From Akkermansia muciniphila (GTDB lineage Bacteria > Verrucomicrobiota > Verrucomicrobiia > Verrucomicrobiales > V1-33): 64,000 nt of DNA. Location of the stretch: the NCBI GenBank assembly GCA_943333275.1, contig CALQSQ010000007.1, forward strand, positions 1-64,000, read 5' to 3'. Shown in pieces: positions 41,726 to 52,264 of this stretch. The translations under genes and the position numbers were made by a program. Positions within the stretch are counted from its first letter, which is position 1. Each line of letters begins with the position of its first letter. Under the pieces are notes generated by a model. That model was given only the letters and a program-made list of their open reading frames with translations. It was not told the origin of the DNA and ran no database searches.

Positions 41726-43678
41726 ATGATGACCCAACGTCTGCTTCCCGTTCTTCTTATTCTACCCATACTTGCCTTTGCGGACGGTGCCGCAGACAAC
41801 AAACCCGAGTCCGTGCGACGCATCCCACCCGCCGGAGTGCCAGTGCCGGATGATATCCGAGCCGCTCTCACCAAGGAAACGCAGCGACTGGGTGAGGCCA
41901 TCGGGCAGGCGAATCTCCAGGGAAGTCTGAAGGCGGATGTGATCATTTTTCACAAGGCGGTGGACTGGGCGCTGCGCTTTGATGAATTCTTCAATGCCAG
42001 TCAATTTGCGGTCGCTGATGAATTGTTGAAGGAGGGTTTCGCCCGGCTTGAATCAGCGAAGGCCGGCAAGTCACCCTGGCGCGAAGCCAGGGGATTGGTG
42101 GTTCAGGGGTATTGGTCAAAAATTGATGGTTCCGTTCAGCCCTACGGCCTGGTGATTCCTGAGGCCGGACGTTCGGCTGGGGCGCTGCACGTCTGGTTTC
42201 ATGGACGCGGCGAGGTTTTATCCGAGCTGGATTTCCTGGCGCAAAGACTTCACAGCAAGGGAGAGTTCGCACCGGATGATGCCACGGTCCTGCACACTTA
42301 CGGGCGCTATTGCAACGGGCAGCGCTTTGCGGGCGAAACGGACTTCTGGGAGGCACTGGCGGATTGTCAGAAGGAAATGGGCTCCACGCCAAACCGGGCA
42401 CTCGTGGTGCGCGGCTTCTCCCTGGGTGGGGCCGCCTGCTGGCATATCGGCACGCATCACGCCTCCAAGTGGGCGATCGTAAATCCCGGTGCGGGATTTT
42501 CGGAAACCGAACAATTTCTCAATTTCTTCCAGGGCGAAACCCTGCAACCCCATTGGTTCGAAAGGAAGCTATGGAATCTCTACGATTCCACCACCTACGC
42601 CGCAAACCTCTCCAACACCCGCACGCTGGCCTACAGCGGGGAGACGGATCGTCAGAAGCAGGCCGCCGATGTCATGCAGGCCGCCATGCAGAAAGAGCAG
42701 GTGCCGCTCACCTACCTCATTGGACCCAAGACGGCACATTCGTACGAACCGGCCGCCAAGGCTGAAATTGGCCGCCTCATCAGCGAATGGCAGAAGCAAC
42801 CAAAACCAGCCGAGCCGGAATCGTTGAAATTTGTGACCTACACGTTGAAATATGATTCCGCCGACTGGGTGCGGGTGCTTGGTCTTGAGCAGCATTGGGA
42901 GGAGGCTCGGGTGGAGACCACGCGGCAGGCGGATGGCAGCTATGTCGTGACAACAAAAAACATCACCGAACTGCAACTCACCATGCCTTTTGCGAAAAAT
43001 GGCATCACGCTTGATGGTCAAAAGCTGCCGGATGCCACCACTGCAGTGATTAAGAAGAACGGGCAGTGGGCTCCCTCGTCCAACCTCCAGCAAATTCTGC
43101 GCAAAAAGAAGCATGACCTCCAGGGACCGATTGACGACGCCTTCATGGAAGCATTCCTGTTCGTGCGTCCGACTGGCAAATTTGCCAGCGACAAAGTTGC
43201 CGCCTGGACCAAGTCCGAAATGGAACGCGCCGAATCCCAATGGAGAAGGCAATTCCGCGGCGTGGCGCCCATCAAGGACGATTCCGCCGTCACGGAGGAT
43301 GATATGAAATCCAAAAATCTCATCCTCTGGGGGGATCCCTCCAGCAACAGTCTGATTGCCAGATTTCTTCCCGATCTCCCTCTCCAATGGACCGCACAGG
43401 ACCTCAAACTCGGTGCCACGAACGTTTCCTCGTCCAACCATGTGCCCATTCTCATCTACCCGACACCCAATCATGAGAACAAATATGTCGTGCTCAACAG
43501 CGGCTTCACCTTCCGCGAATACGACCAGCTGAACAACGCCCGCCAGACTCCAAAACTCCCTGACTGGGCCATCATCGATCTGGACACGCCGCCGACAACG
43601 CGTGAGCCCGGCAAGATTGTGGTGGCGGATTTCTTTGATGAATTCTGGAAGGTCAAACCGGTGGTGACCCCGCCGTGA
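41726..43678 (+). CDS. Secreted alpha/beta-hydrolase (prolyl-oligopeptidase-like)
   Basis: 'ALHVWFHGRGEVLSELDFL', nucleophile elbow 'VVRGFSLGGAACWHIGTHHASKWAIVNPGAGF'; signal MMTQRLLPVLLILPILAFADG. Confidence 0.75.
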   Translation: MMTQRLLPVLLILPILAFADGAADNKPESVRRIPPAGVPVPDDIRAALTKETQRLGEAIGQANLQGSLKADVIIFHKAVDWALRFDEFFNASQFAVADELLKEGFARLESAKAGKSPWREARGLVVQGYWSKIDGSVQPYGLVIPEAGRSAGALHVWFHGRGEVLSELDFLAQRLHSKGEFAPDDATVLHTYGRYCNGQRFAGETDFWEALADCQKEMGSTPNRALVVRGFSLGGAACWHIGTHHASKWAIVNPGAGFSETEQFLNFFQGETLQPHWFERKLWNLYDSTTYAANLSNTRTLAYSGETDRQKQAADVMQAAMQKEQVPLTYLIGPKTAHSYEPAAKAEIGRLISEWQKQPKPAEPESLKFVTYTLKYDSADWVRVLGLEQHWEEARVETTRQADGSYVVTTKNITELQLTMPFAKNGITLDGQKLPDATTAVIKKNGQWAPSSNLQQILRKKKHDLQGPIDDAFMEAFLFVRPTGKFASDKVAAWTKSEMERAESQWRRQFRGVAPIKDDSAVTEDDMKSKNLILWGDPSSNSLIARFLPDLPLQWTAQDLKLGATNVSSSNHVPILIYPTPNHENKYVVLNSGFTFREYDQLNNARQTPKLPDWAIIDLDTPPTTREPGKIVVADFFDEFWKVKPVVTPP

Positions 43679-43753
43679 GGCCCGACCGGTCAGTGAACTT
43701 TCTGTTCCCCTGAGGCTGGAACTGTGAGATAATGGGGTGTTCCACCCTCCCCC

Positions 43754-46702
43754 ATGTTGCGTTTCCTTTGCCTCTTCCTCATCCTCGGTGTCGTCACGTC
43801 CCGGGCGGTTATCGTCATCAGCGGAGTCGCTGACAAGACCAAATACAATACCAGCGCCACCTTCACCGTGACAGCCGATCCTGGAGCGGCCACTACCACG
43901 GCAACGCTGGATGGCCTGCCGGTAACCGTGGGTTCTGCTGTCGTGGTGAACGGCCCGTTTTACCATGAATTGAAAGCAGAGAGCCGCACTGCGGCCAACG
44001 TGCTGGTGGATTCAAAAACCATCCGGTTTATCGTCACTGCCGCCGGACGTAACGGAACCGAGGACGGCATCCCTCCGTTCACACCCTTCAAGACCGTCAA
44101 CGATGCACCATCAGCCTTTGCAGGAAAAACGCTGAAAGTCATCACTCCGGCAGTCTGGCCCGCCGGATTGCCTGTTCCCATGGTCACCCTCCTGCGTGGC
44201 GCGGGTAACGAAACCGTAAGGCTCAATGGCCTGGTAAGTTTCGCGGGATTTCCCGGCACTTCGGTGCAGATGCGCCGCGGTTGGGGATCGGGCGTGGCCC
44301 CGGCCAGAACCGTCGCGGGCACGGTGAACATCAACGCCCGGGTCGCGAGTCTCAGCCACAATCCCTCCATCACCATTGTCGATGCCCCGGCCTTCACAAA
44401 TGTCAGCGGCACCATTGCCGCCAACACCAACTGGCCGGCCAACTCGCGCATCGCCGTCACCGGCACGCTCACCATCAACGCCGGGGTGACGCTGACCGTG
44501 GGGGCGGGAACGATTGTAAAAATTTATACCGGCACTTCCACGAATGGTACTGCGGCTGAAATCGTCGTCAATGGCACCCTGCAAATCAACGGCGTGGATG
44601 GTAATCCCGTCGTGTTCACTCCGGATGTTGCCGGTGCCTACTGGGGTGGCATCGAGATGCCCGCAGCCACATCCGCCGTCAATGCAGCGCATACGATCTT
44701 TACGGGTTCCGGCGAGGATGAGACCTGGTTCGACACTCACTCCGGCTACTCAACCCACAAGCCGCAGCAGGCCCTGTTCCTGATTTCAGGAAGCGGATCC
44801 GGCACCGCTGTCGGAGCGCAGTTGCATCTTCAGGACTGCTATTGTTTCAATCTGGCCGGTCAGGAAATGAATTCGAAGACCAATACTTGGATCGACCTTC
44901 AGCGCTCGCTCATGCAGCGCGCCGTCACTTGTGGCGAGCTGAATGGCAGCAAAGTCACGATCGACCGTTCGGCGCTCATTGAATTTCCCGCCGAGGATGC
45001 CGCGTTTGTCGATGCGGACAACGACGGCATCTATCTCACGAACGGGGACCTTTCCATCACCAACAGTGTGATCGGATTCACCAAGGACGATGGCGTGGAT
45101 TCCGGTGGTGGTGGCGGCGACAACCCCTACACAGCAGCTACCGATGTGACTCCCTTCTACTCCACCGGCAATTGGTATGAGGGAACCTATCACGAGGGAA
45201 ATTCTCTCTCAGGCACCCGAAACGTTTTTTTCACCAACTGTGTTTTTCACAACTGCGGGCAGGGAGTGGAGGACGGTTACAGCAACTCAGGAACCAGCGA
45301 TGGTCCAAATGCCACGGTGGATGGCTGTCTTTTCTCCGGAAACATGGTGGGCGTCCGCTGGGGCGACAACTACGGCTCGGGTTATTCCTACAACGGTTCG
45401 ATGGAGGTGAAAAATTCACTCATTCTGCACAGTCTTTACAAGGATGCCTTCAGCGGCCAGTGGCACCCCACGGCCGCCAACGCGTGGATCTACCAGACGA
45501 CAGCCACCAACAGTTTCGGGCGCCCTTATTTCAACGTCCACGACAACCACCTCTCGCAGCCCGATGCGTTGCACCACCCCACGAATACCACGTGGAATGG
45601 CGCATCCCATGCGGCGCTGCTCGCCCCGTTCATGCCGGTTCCCGGATCCAAGGTTGGCGTTGCGATCAGCAGTTATGCCCCAGCCCAGGACTCTCCAGAT
45701 TCCTATCCCGGCGTCTTCACTGTCCGACTGAGTTCCTTCAGTTCGCTGCCGGTTTCCGTGGGCTACTCCGTCATAGGGAAAGTTGATCCCTTGGCCGCCA
45801 CAGAAACCGTCCTCGGGTCCGGCACTGTCAATTTTCTACCTGGAGAAACCACCAAATCCATTACTCCAGCCGTCGCGTCTCCCGGAAACTACGCCATCAT
45901 TCATGTGAGTCTTAACAATCCTGTGAATGCGGAGATCACGGGGGAGGCATGGTATATTAAATCGCCATCCACGCCCAACCCAACGCTCATCGCGCGGGGT
46001 AGTACCGGCTGGCGTTACCGGGAGACCCGCAGTGAACCACCCGCGGACTGGAGGACGCTGGCGTTCGATGATTCCAGCGTTGCCGCCACCGAATGGCTTC
46101 CCTGCACCTTGCCAGCTGGATTTGGGTCGGTTACTCCCACCACCACGGTCGCTTCAGGCCCCGGGACCGATCGCACCACCGCCTTTTATTTCCGCAAAAA
46201 ATTTACCGTTTCCGATCCCAGTCAAATCACCGCCCTCACCTTCACTGTGCGGCGGGATGACGCTGTGGTCGTTTATCTGAACAACGACAGTTCACCCACA
46301 CTCGTCTCTGCGGACGGCACCTTCAACCCACCCTACACCTACGGCGCGACGAACATCGCCACCGGAAACGTCCCCAATTCCACCAACACGGGGAATTACC
46401 TCACCTATAGCCTGCCTCCAGTCAAACTCGTGGCCGGACAGAACATTATTTCCATTCAACTTCATCAAACCTCCCTGACATCCGGGGACATTGTTCTCGA
46501 CTGTGATCTCTCCGCCACTTTCAAAGTTCCTTTTGATCTCTCCCTTGGAAAAATTGGGGATCAAAACATCCTTTACTGGTTCGACCCCGGCGCGTTCCTT
46601 GAATCCTCTACGGATCTCAATTCCTGGGATCCGCTCCCAGGCTCCAGTCCCTTTCCCATGGTGATGGACCTTTCGCGGGAGTTCTTCCGCCTCACCAGGT
46701 GA
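43754..46702 (+). CDS. Large secreted right-handed beta-helix-like protein
   Basis: Signal MLRFLCLFLILGVVTSRA; 'VKIYTGTSTNGTAAEIVVNGTLQINGVDGNPVVFTPD', 'TNCVFHNCGQGVEDGYSNSGTSDGPNATVDGCLFSGNMVGVRWGDNYG'. Confidence 0.75.
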   Translation: MLRFLCLFLILGVVTSRAVIVISGVADKTKYNTSATFTVTADPGAATTTATLDGLPVTVGSAVVVNGPFYHELKAESRTAANVLVDSKTIRFIVTAAGRNGTEDGIPPFTPFKTVNDAPSAFAGKTLKVITPAVWPAGLPVPMVTLLRGAGNETVRLNGLVSFAGFPGTSVQMRRGWGSGVAPARTVAGTVNINARVASLSHNPSITIVDAPAFTNVSGTIAANTNWPANSRIAVTGTLTINAGVTLTVGAGTIVKIYTGTSTNGTAAEIVVNGTLQINGVDGNPVVFTPDVAGAYWGGIEMPAATSAVNAAHTIFTGSGEDETWFDTHSGYSTHKPQQALFLISGSGSGTAVGAQLHLQDCYCFNLAGQEMNSKTNTWIDLQRSLMQRAVTCGELNGSKVTIDRSALIEFPAEDAAFVDADNDGIYLTNGDLSITNSVIGFTKDDGVDSGGGGGDNPYTAATDVTPFYSTGNWYEGTYHEGNSLSGTRNVFFTNCVFHNCGQGVEDGYSNSGTSDGPNATVDGCLFSGNMVGVRWGDNYGSGYSYNGSMEVKNSLILHSLYKDAFSGQWHPTAANAWIYQTTATNSFGRPYFNVHDNHLSQPDALHHPTNTTWNGASHAALLAPFMPVPGSKVGVAISSYAPAQDSPDSYPGVFTVRLSSFSSLPVSVGYSVIGKVDPLAATETVLGSGTVNFLPGETTKSITPAVASPGNYAIIHVSLNNPVNAEITGEAWYIKSPSTPNPTLIARGSTGWRYRETRSEPPADWRTLAFDDSSVAATEWLPCTLPAGFGSVTPTTTVASGPGTDRTTAFYFRKKFTVSDPSQITALTFTVRRDDAVVVYLNNDSSPTLVSADGTFNPPYTYGATNIATGNVPNSTNTGNYLTYSLPPVKLVAGQNIISIQLHQTSLTSGDIVLDCDLSATFKVPFDLSLGKIGDQNILYWFDPGAFLESSTDLNSWDPLPGSSPFPMVMDLSREFFRLTR

Positions 46703-46747
46703 ACGGTTTCCCTTGTGAAAATGTCTCATCTCATTAATCATCCCCTT

Positions 46748-47647
46748 ATGAAATCCCCACTGCTCCTGCTCCCATTTCTCATCCTTCCCCTTTGCGCCCA
46801 GGAAAACCCCAAGGGCGGCGAGAATCCCCCGACTGCTGAGAAGCCCGCGAAGGAATTGGTGGATTTCATCCGTTACACGGAAAAGGATCAGGGCGCGATG
46901 CTGGAAACTGCCATCCGCACTTATTCCAATCCGGATGGGGTCGTTGTTGATCTGGTTGGCGTGGTCCACATCGCCGATGCCTCCTATTACAAGAAATTGA
47001 ACAATCAGCTCAGCGGATACGATGCCGTGCTCTACGAACTCGTCGGCGACCCCGCGGCCCTCAAGGCACCGCAGAATGCCAAGGATAATCCGCTGCGCGG
47101 CATTCAAAAAATGGCGGGGCAACTCTTGAAACTCTCCTTCCAATTGGATCACATCGACTACTCCAAACCCAATTTCATCCACGCCGATCTAAGCGCCGAG
47201 CGTTTCGCTGAACTGCAGAAGGAGAAGGGGGAATCGCTGATGAGCCTCTTCTCACGCGCCATGAAAATGCAGGACTCCGGCAAGCTGGGCATCGATAAAA
47301 AGGACATGGAGATGGACCTCTCGCAAATCCTTGCCGGGCTCAGCAGTGCAGGTGGCCCGGACTCTCTCAAAATTGTAATGGCCAAAGTTTTCGACAAGGC
47401 GGAGAGCATGGTGGACTCCTTTGAGGGGGATGATGAAAAGAACGGCACCGTCCTCCTTACCGAACGCAACAAGGTCGTCAGCGCCAAGTTGCAGGAATCC
47501 ATCAAGGACGGCAAAAAGCACCTGGCCATTTTCTACGGTGCAGGCCACCTCAGCGGGTTGGATGTGCTCATCAGGGATCTTAAATTCGAAAGCAAGGGAG
47601 AGCAATGGCTTGCCGCCTGGACCATGAAACTCCCGGCCAAAAAATGA
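46748..47647 (+). CDS. TraB/GumN-like secreted protein
   Basis: 'VVVDLVGVVHIADASYYKKLNNQLSGYDAVLYELVGD', C-terminal 'HLAIFYGAGHLSGLDVLIRDL'; signal MKSPLLLLPFLILPLCAQ. Confidence 0.65.
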   Translation: MKSPLLLLPFLILPLCAQENPKGGENPPTAEKPAKELVDFIRYTEKDQGAMLETAIRTYSNPDGVVVDLVGVVHIADASYYKKLNNQLSGYDAVLYELVGDPAALKAPQNAKDNPLRGIQKMAGQLLKLSFQLDHIDYSKPNFIHADLSAERFAELQKEKGESLMSLFSRAMKMQDSGKLGIDKKDMEMDLSQILAGLSSAGGPDSLKIVMAKVFDKAESMVDSFEGDDEKNGTVLLTERNKVVSAKLQESIKDGKKHLAIFYGAGHLSGLDVLIRDLKFESKGEQWLAAWTMKLPAKK

Positions 47648-47680
47648 TGATTCGTCGTGGTTCCGTGCAAGAACTCTGAG

Positions 47681-48322
47681 TTAAGCCCGTCCCGTCAGGA
47701 CATCCAGCACGAGGATGGTGGCAGCATGTCGGCTGTCGATCCCTAGCTTATCAAAGATGTTCGATAGGTGGCGCTTTATGGTTCCTTCGGCAGCTCCGAG
47801 AATTGCGCTGATTTCACCGTTGCCTTTTCCCTGGGCCACCCAAAGCAGCACCTCCGCCTCTCGTGGGGAGACGCCAAGGGCCTTTTCTATGGGAACCGGG
47901 GATGTGAAGTCAGGTGGCACCGCCGTTGCATGGCGCAGGGCGTGCTGGTGGGCGGCATGGCGGGCGAGGCGGGTTTCGATGGCGGCGAGAAGATCCTCGG
48001 ATTCGACGGGTTTGGAAAGATAATCATCGGCCCCGAGATTCATGCCGGTCCGGACATCCGGCTTTTCTCCCTTGGCGGTTAGGAAGATGAAAGGAATCAT
48101 TCGCGTGGCCTGAGCGGACCTCAGGTTGCGCAGGACTTCATAGCCATCGGCCTCGGGCATCATGATATCACACAGAATCAGATCGGGGAGTTCCAGGGTG
48201 GCGGCAGCAATTCCTTCCCGCCCATTACAGGCGGTGGTGAGCCGATAGCCCTCCAATTCAAGCATAAGCGCAAGGTTTTTGCGCATCACAGGCTGGTCTT
48301 CAATAATGAGGATGTGGGTCAT
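47681..48322 (-). CDS. NarL/LuxR-type response regulator
   Basis: Receiver 'ILIIEDQPVMRKNLALML', 'LILCDIMMPEADGYEVLRNL', 'FLTAKGEKPDV', 'LSKPVE'; LuxR HTH 'LGVSPREAEVLLWVAQGKGNGEISAILGAAEGTIKRHLSNIFDKLGIDSRHAATI'. Confidence 0.92.
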   Translation of the reverse strand: MTHILIIEDQPVMRKNLALMLELEGYRLTTACNGREGIAAATLELPDLILCDIMMPEADGYEVLRNLRSAQATRMIPFIFLTAKGEKPDVRTGMNLGADDYLSKPVESEDLLAAIETRLARHAAHQHALRHATAVPPDFTSPVPIEKALGVSPREAEVLLWVAQGKGNGEISAILGAAEGTIKRHLSNIFDKLGIDSRHAATILVLDVLTGRA

Positions 48323-48342
48323 GGTGGTGGGTTGGGTAGAAG

Positions 48343-48786
48343 TCAGAATTCGGAGCGGGCGGGAATTTGCATTGCTTTCCAATGAGCAGCCCCCTCCTGC
48401 ATGATCCCGGTGATCCAGGCATAGGCCTCCGACCAGGCGTCCCGGGCACCGACCGTGAAATCTTTTCCAAGGACATCAGCGAAGGCCTCCAGTAAAGCGG
48501 TTCCCACGATACCGTAATGCTCGTCCACCACGCCATAGGTTGCGTGGCGCTGACCCATTTCAGCAAGCATGGGGGCAACAGATTCAGGGGCGTCCAGGCT
48601 GGTCGTGACGGTGCGCAGCATCTGCATCAACTTGACGCCCTGGGCCTCGATGTCATTGCTGAACATAGGGCGCGTTGCAGGGGCAATCTGGAAAAGGCGC
48701 TGATAAAATAGCAAAGCGACGATTCCAGCGCGGCCTTCCAGGAGGCTGAACGTATGACGGATAAGTTGAATGGCGGGGGGGCTCAT
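48343..48786 (-). CDS. Single-domain globin (flavohaemoglobin/VHb class)
   Basis: 'LLFYQRLFQIAPATRPMFSNDIEAQGVKLMQMLRTVTTSLD', 'MLAEMGQRHATYGVVDEHYGIVGTALLEAFADVLG'; B10 Tyr, E7 Gln, F8 His by eye; no reductase domain. Confidence 0.9.
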   Translation of the reverse strand: MSPPAIQLIRHTFSLLEGRAGIVALLFYQRLFQIAPATRPMFSNDIEAQGVKLMQMLRTVTTSLDAPESVAPMLAEMGQRHATYGVVDEHYGIVGTALLEAFADVLGKDFTVGARDAWSEAYAWITGIMQEGAAHWKAMQIPARSEF

Positions 48787-48798
48787 GATGGCAGGAAT

Positions 48799-51063
48799 TC
48801 AATTCCAGACTGGCAGGGTGATGGTAAAAGTGGTGCCTTTTCCAGGCTGGCTGGTGAATGACACATCGCCTCCGTGAAGTTCCGCGCAGCGCTTCACAAC
48901 GACAAGACCAAGGCCGGTTCCGGGGAGGTGGCCGACGTTGTCAGCCCTGGCGAAGGGTTCAAAGAGCTTGGGCTGGTCTTCCAAGGGAATGCCGATGCCG
49001 TGGTCGGTGATGGTTATGATGGCCTTGGAGCCTTCTGCACGGAGATGAACGTGCACCGCTGCTTCCTCGGGGGAATATTTGATGGCGTTGTGCAGGAGGT
49101 TGTTAAAGATGTGGCGGAACAGCATCTCATCGATTTGAGCCGGACCGGGAAGCGGGTCCGAAGTGATGACGGTATGACCAGTTTGGGCTGCGGCAGACCG
49201 TGTCTCGTCGGCCAGGCGATGGCAAAATTCATTTAAATTGACCGGCTGTGGTTTGATATCAACACGTCCGGCCTCCGCACGCCCCAGTAAGAGGATGTCC
49301 TCCATCATGCTGGACATTTGGCGGGTGGCATGGCGGATTTCCTGGAGGTGTTCGCCGATGCGTTCGGCAGGGAGTCGGTCACGATACCGGGTCAGGATGT
49401 CGGTGGCGGACATAATGACGCCCAGCGGGGTGCGAAACTCATGTGAGACGGAACTTACGAAACGACTCTTCAGTTCCCCCACTTCACGTTCCTCTTTGAG
49501 TGAGGCATGTAAGTCTGCGCGGGCCTGCTCCAGTTCCATCGTGCGCTCTTTTACACGATTTTCAAGTGAGGCATTGAGCACCCTGATTTCATGTGAGAGG
49601 AAGCGTTCCCTGCGAAGCCTGCGACGCATGATCAGAATGCCTCCCAGGGCAAGCAGGCCGCCGCCACCGGCGATGATGAGGTTTCTTATTTGCACCGCCC
49701 GGATCACTTCCGGCGCGGTTCCTAGACTGCGAATGTCTGAGGCGCTTCGTAGCATCAAGCGCCCCTTGGCACCACCGCCGTCAGCTGACACCATTCCCGT
49801 CACTTCAATCAGGTCGTCCGTGGAATATTTCACCAAATGTTCACCGTCGGGGGATTCCAAATAGGCCTCGACCTCGGTTTCTCCGCAGCGCAGCCGAACC
49901 GCTTCCACCATCCGCGCGGCCTGCAAGGTGGCGCTGGTTTGCGAAGCTGCTCTTCCTTTGAAAGTGACCAGATTGTGCCGATGTGAACCATTCGCGATGC
50001 TGGCACCGTCGATGGGAAGTGGATCGAAATTTCCTCCGCTGCGCAAAACTCTGGCCTCACAATAACGCAACCACAATCCGAGACCAGCAGGGTCGGTAAA
50101 TGGAGAGCCAACAATTTCAATGATGTCACCTGAGCGCAGCACGGGATTCGGGACCGTGGGTGAAGTGAGTTTTGGAGCCAGGGGGTCTGGCTTCCAAGGA
50201 ATGATGAAATTTGCCAGAAAGGGAGTTCCGCCTTCATCCCGCAACCAGATCCAAGCTTCTGGAGGTGTTTGCGCGGTGTGCAAGACCGTGGCGGTGAAGC
50301 GCACGCGATTTCCGTTCCGCGCAGTGGATTTAAGCAGTTCAATCGCATTCCCAGCCGGGGCCTGGAAGCAATCCTCAGATCCCGGTATAACGACAGTTAC
50401 ATTCATGAGATCGTAGGTGGCCAGCGTCATACCCATTGCATCCGGTTTGTCGAGATTCATGCCCCGAACTCTCAGTCTGGCATTCACCCATTGCAGTGGA
50501 ATCTCTCCTTGGGGCACACCGCGAACATAAAAAATCATCCATCCCAGGTCTCCGGCCAGGATCACTTGCAAATCGCTGCCCACGCGCCGCACCTGTAGCA
50601 CGGTTCCCTCGACTTCCACCCAGCGGCGTGCATATTGACAGCGCACCACTTCCTCCAGCTTGGCGATGATGGGCGGCGGAGTCACGTTTTCATTCAGCAC
50701 GCGCATTGAGGTGATTTCGATCCGAGGTTCATCCGGCTGCTGGTTTGGTATGGCCCCGCGCGTTATGCCTGTCATCTCAACTTCGGTATTGGGCAGAGGG
50801 AGAATGCCAGTCGCCTTGTAATCTGCCAGAATGGATTCGCCGTCCTGCTGCAGATAGGCATTCGGTCCGGAGCGGCTTGTGCCGATGATAAAGGCTTTCA
50901 CAAGCACCGGCCGGCGCTCCCGCTCCGCTTCCGTAGATCCCAATGTCTTGATTTCCGCCAGGGAAGTCAAGGGTTGGGTGTCTGCCCATGCCAGGCCATG
51001 CAACCACAGCAGGATGGCTGCAGCACGCAAGATGGTTAGGAGTGATGGGAGGAGGTGGTTCAA
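48799..51063 (-). CDS. Membrane sensor histidine kinase with extracytoplasmic OB-fold-like repeats
   Basis: Signal/TM N-terminus, second TM 'NLIIAGGGGLLALGGILIMRRRL', H-box 'SSVSHEFRTPLGVIMSATDIL', N-box 'FNNLLHNAIKYSPEEAAV', 'DHGIGIPLED', 'GTGLGLVVVKRCAELHGGDV'. Confidence 0.9.
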   Translation of the reverse strand: MNHLLPSLLTILRAAAILLWLHGLAWADTQPLTSLAEIKTLGSTEAERERRPVLVKAFIIGTSRSGPNAYLQQDGESILADYKATGILPLPNTEVEMTGITRGAIPNQQPDEPRIEITSMRVLNENVTPPPIIAKLEEVVRCQYARRWVEVEGTVLQVRRVGSDLQVILAGDLGWMIFYVRGVPQGEIPLQWVNARLRVRGMNLDKPDAMGMTLATYDLMNVTVVIPGSEDCFQAPAGNAIELLKSTARNGNRVRFTATVLHTAQTPPEAWIWLRDEGGTPFLANFIIPWKPDPLAPKLTSPTVPNPVLRSGDIIEIVGSPFTDPAGLGLWLRYCEARVLRSGGNFDPLPIDGASIANGSHRHNLVTFKGRAASQTSATLQAARMVEAVRLRCGETEVEAYLESPDGEHLVKYSTDDLIEVTGMVSADGGGAKGRLMLRSASDIRSLGTAPEVIRAVQIRNLIIAGGGGLLALGGILIMRRRLRRERFLSHEIRVLNASLENRVKERTMELEQARADLHASLKEEREVGELKSRFVSSVSHEFRTPLGVIMSATDILTRYRDRLPAERIGEHLQEIRHATRQMSSMMEDILLLGRAEAGRVDIKPQPVNLNEFCHRLADETRSAAAQTGHTVITSDPLPGPAQIDEMLFRHIFNNLLHNAIKYSPEEAAVHVHLRAEGSKAIITITDHGIGIPLEDQPKLFEPFARADNVGHLPGTGLGLVVVKRCAELHGGDVSFTSQPGKGTTFTITLPVWN

Positions 51064-51328
51064 GGCGGGGAATATCCAGGGAGACAGGGGAAGCCTACCT
51101 GATCATTTCCCGGAGGGCACTGCAACTTTGGATGTAGGAGTGCGGCCCCCTCCCTTCCCCTTTCCCGGGAACGGGACTGCGTCCTTAGGTGTATTGCGGA
51201 TAATCCGGGAGCATGAAACCTGTTGGACTCCTACTAGGATTCCCCAACGATCATGCCTGAAAACAGGCTCATTGGGTGCTGTATCCAAAAGCCCCTTAAA
51301 ATACTTCCATCCCTGCCGGACCTCCAAC

Positions 51329-52264
51329 ATGAACGACAACGACACCGCACCGCATGACATGACGTCGATCACGCGTTCGATTTCCTTTCACGATCCACGT
51401 CCACCACAGGAAATCCGGATGGATCTTGAACGGGACCTCATGGTTTTACTAAATGCCATGGTGGAGGATTCCCGGCTCGTGATGCCGGGAACGGTTAAGG
51501 TAGATGGTGCCACTTGCGCCGTGGTGTTGCGATTCGAAGCCGCGGGCGTGCGGACAAATTGGTATTCGTTGGTATTTGAAATGGCTTGGGGCGAACTTCC
51601 GTCGGATTCGCATGCTTACCATCGTCATGCAGCTGACGGATGGTTCGATTTATGGGCACGAAATTTCACTGACACAGGGAAAACATTTCCCGAAAAAAAT
51701 TGCACGAAACGCTACGCTGATCAAACCGCTGCGGTCCTCGGAGCGGAGGCGCACCTCAACAGCGTCGAAGCGGTTCAGCAGGAGATTATAAATGGAATGC
51801 GCGCCGGAGCATCGTTCTCAACGGCACACAAGGAGGGCGGCACCGTGCTTTCCTTTCGGGGAGATCGATTCATTCGTGCGGACTTTGGAGAATCACAGGA
51901 GCGTGTGGAATTCGCCGATGAACCCTCTTTTTTGACGGCACTAAGAAATCTCTACCAATGGGAAACAGGCCGAGGCTTCCATCCAGACCAGCCTTCTGAA
52001 TATGTGAGATGGAAACTGATGCTGCGTCTGCTCCGAAAAGCCGCGCAGGTTGATCGCCATGGGGCCGGCAAGACACTCGAGGGGCATCAACGATGGATCA
52101 TTGTGCTGGTGGCAATCGTCGTGGGTGGCGGGTTTGCGCTCCTCCGCAACCGGCGTTTCCGGATGGATCCGCCTCCGATCCCGCAAAAGTTTAACGGAAT
52201 ACCCCCTAAATTTATTCCACCTCCTCAGCCTCCTGAATGGCGGAACCCAGTTCTAGGGAGGTAG
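51329..52264 (+). CDS. Hypothetical protein with C-terminal TM segment
   Basis: Internal ATG (MNDNDTAPHDMTS) in ORF 50879-52264; TM 'RWIIVLVAIVVGGGFALL'; Pro-rich tail. Confidence 0.5.
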   Translation: MNDNDTAPHDMTSITRSISFHDPRPPQEIRMDLERDLMVLLNAMVEDSRLVMPGTVKVDGATCAVVLRFEAAGVRTNWYSLVFEMAWGELPSDSHAYHRHAADGWFDLWARNFTDTGKTFPEKNCTKRYADQTAAVLGAEAHLNSVEAVQQEIINGMRAGASFSTAHKEGGTVLSFRGDRFIRADFGESQERVEFADEPSFLTALRNLYQWETGRGFHPDQPSEYVRWKLMLRLLRKAAQVDRHGAGKTLEGHQRWIIVLVAIVVGGGFALLRNRRFRMDPPPIPQKFNGIPPKFIPPPQPPEWRNPVLGR

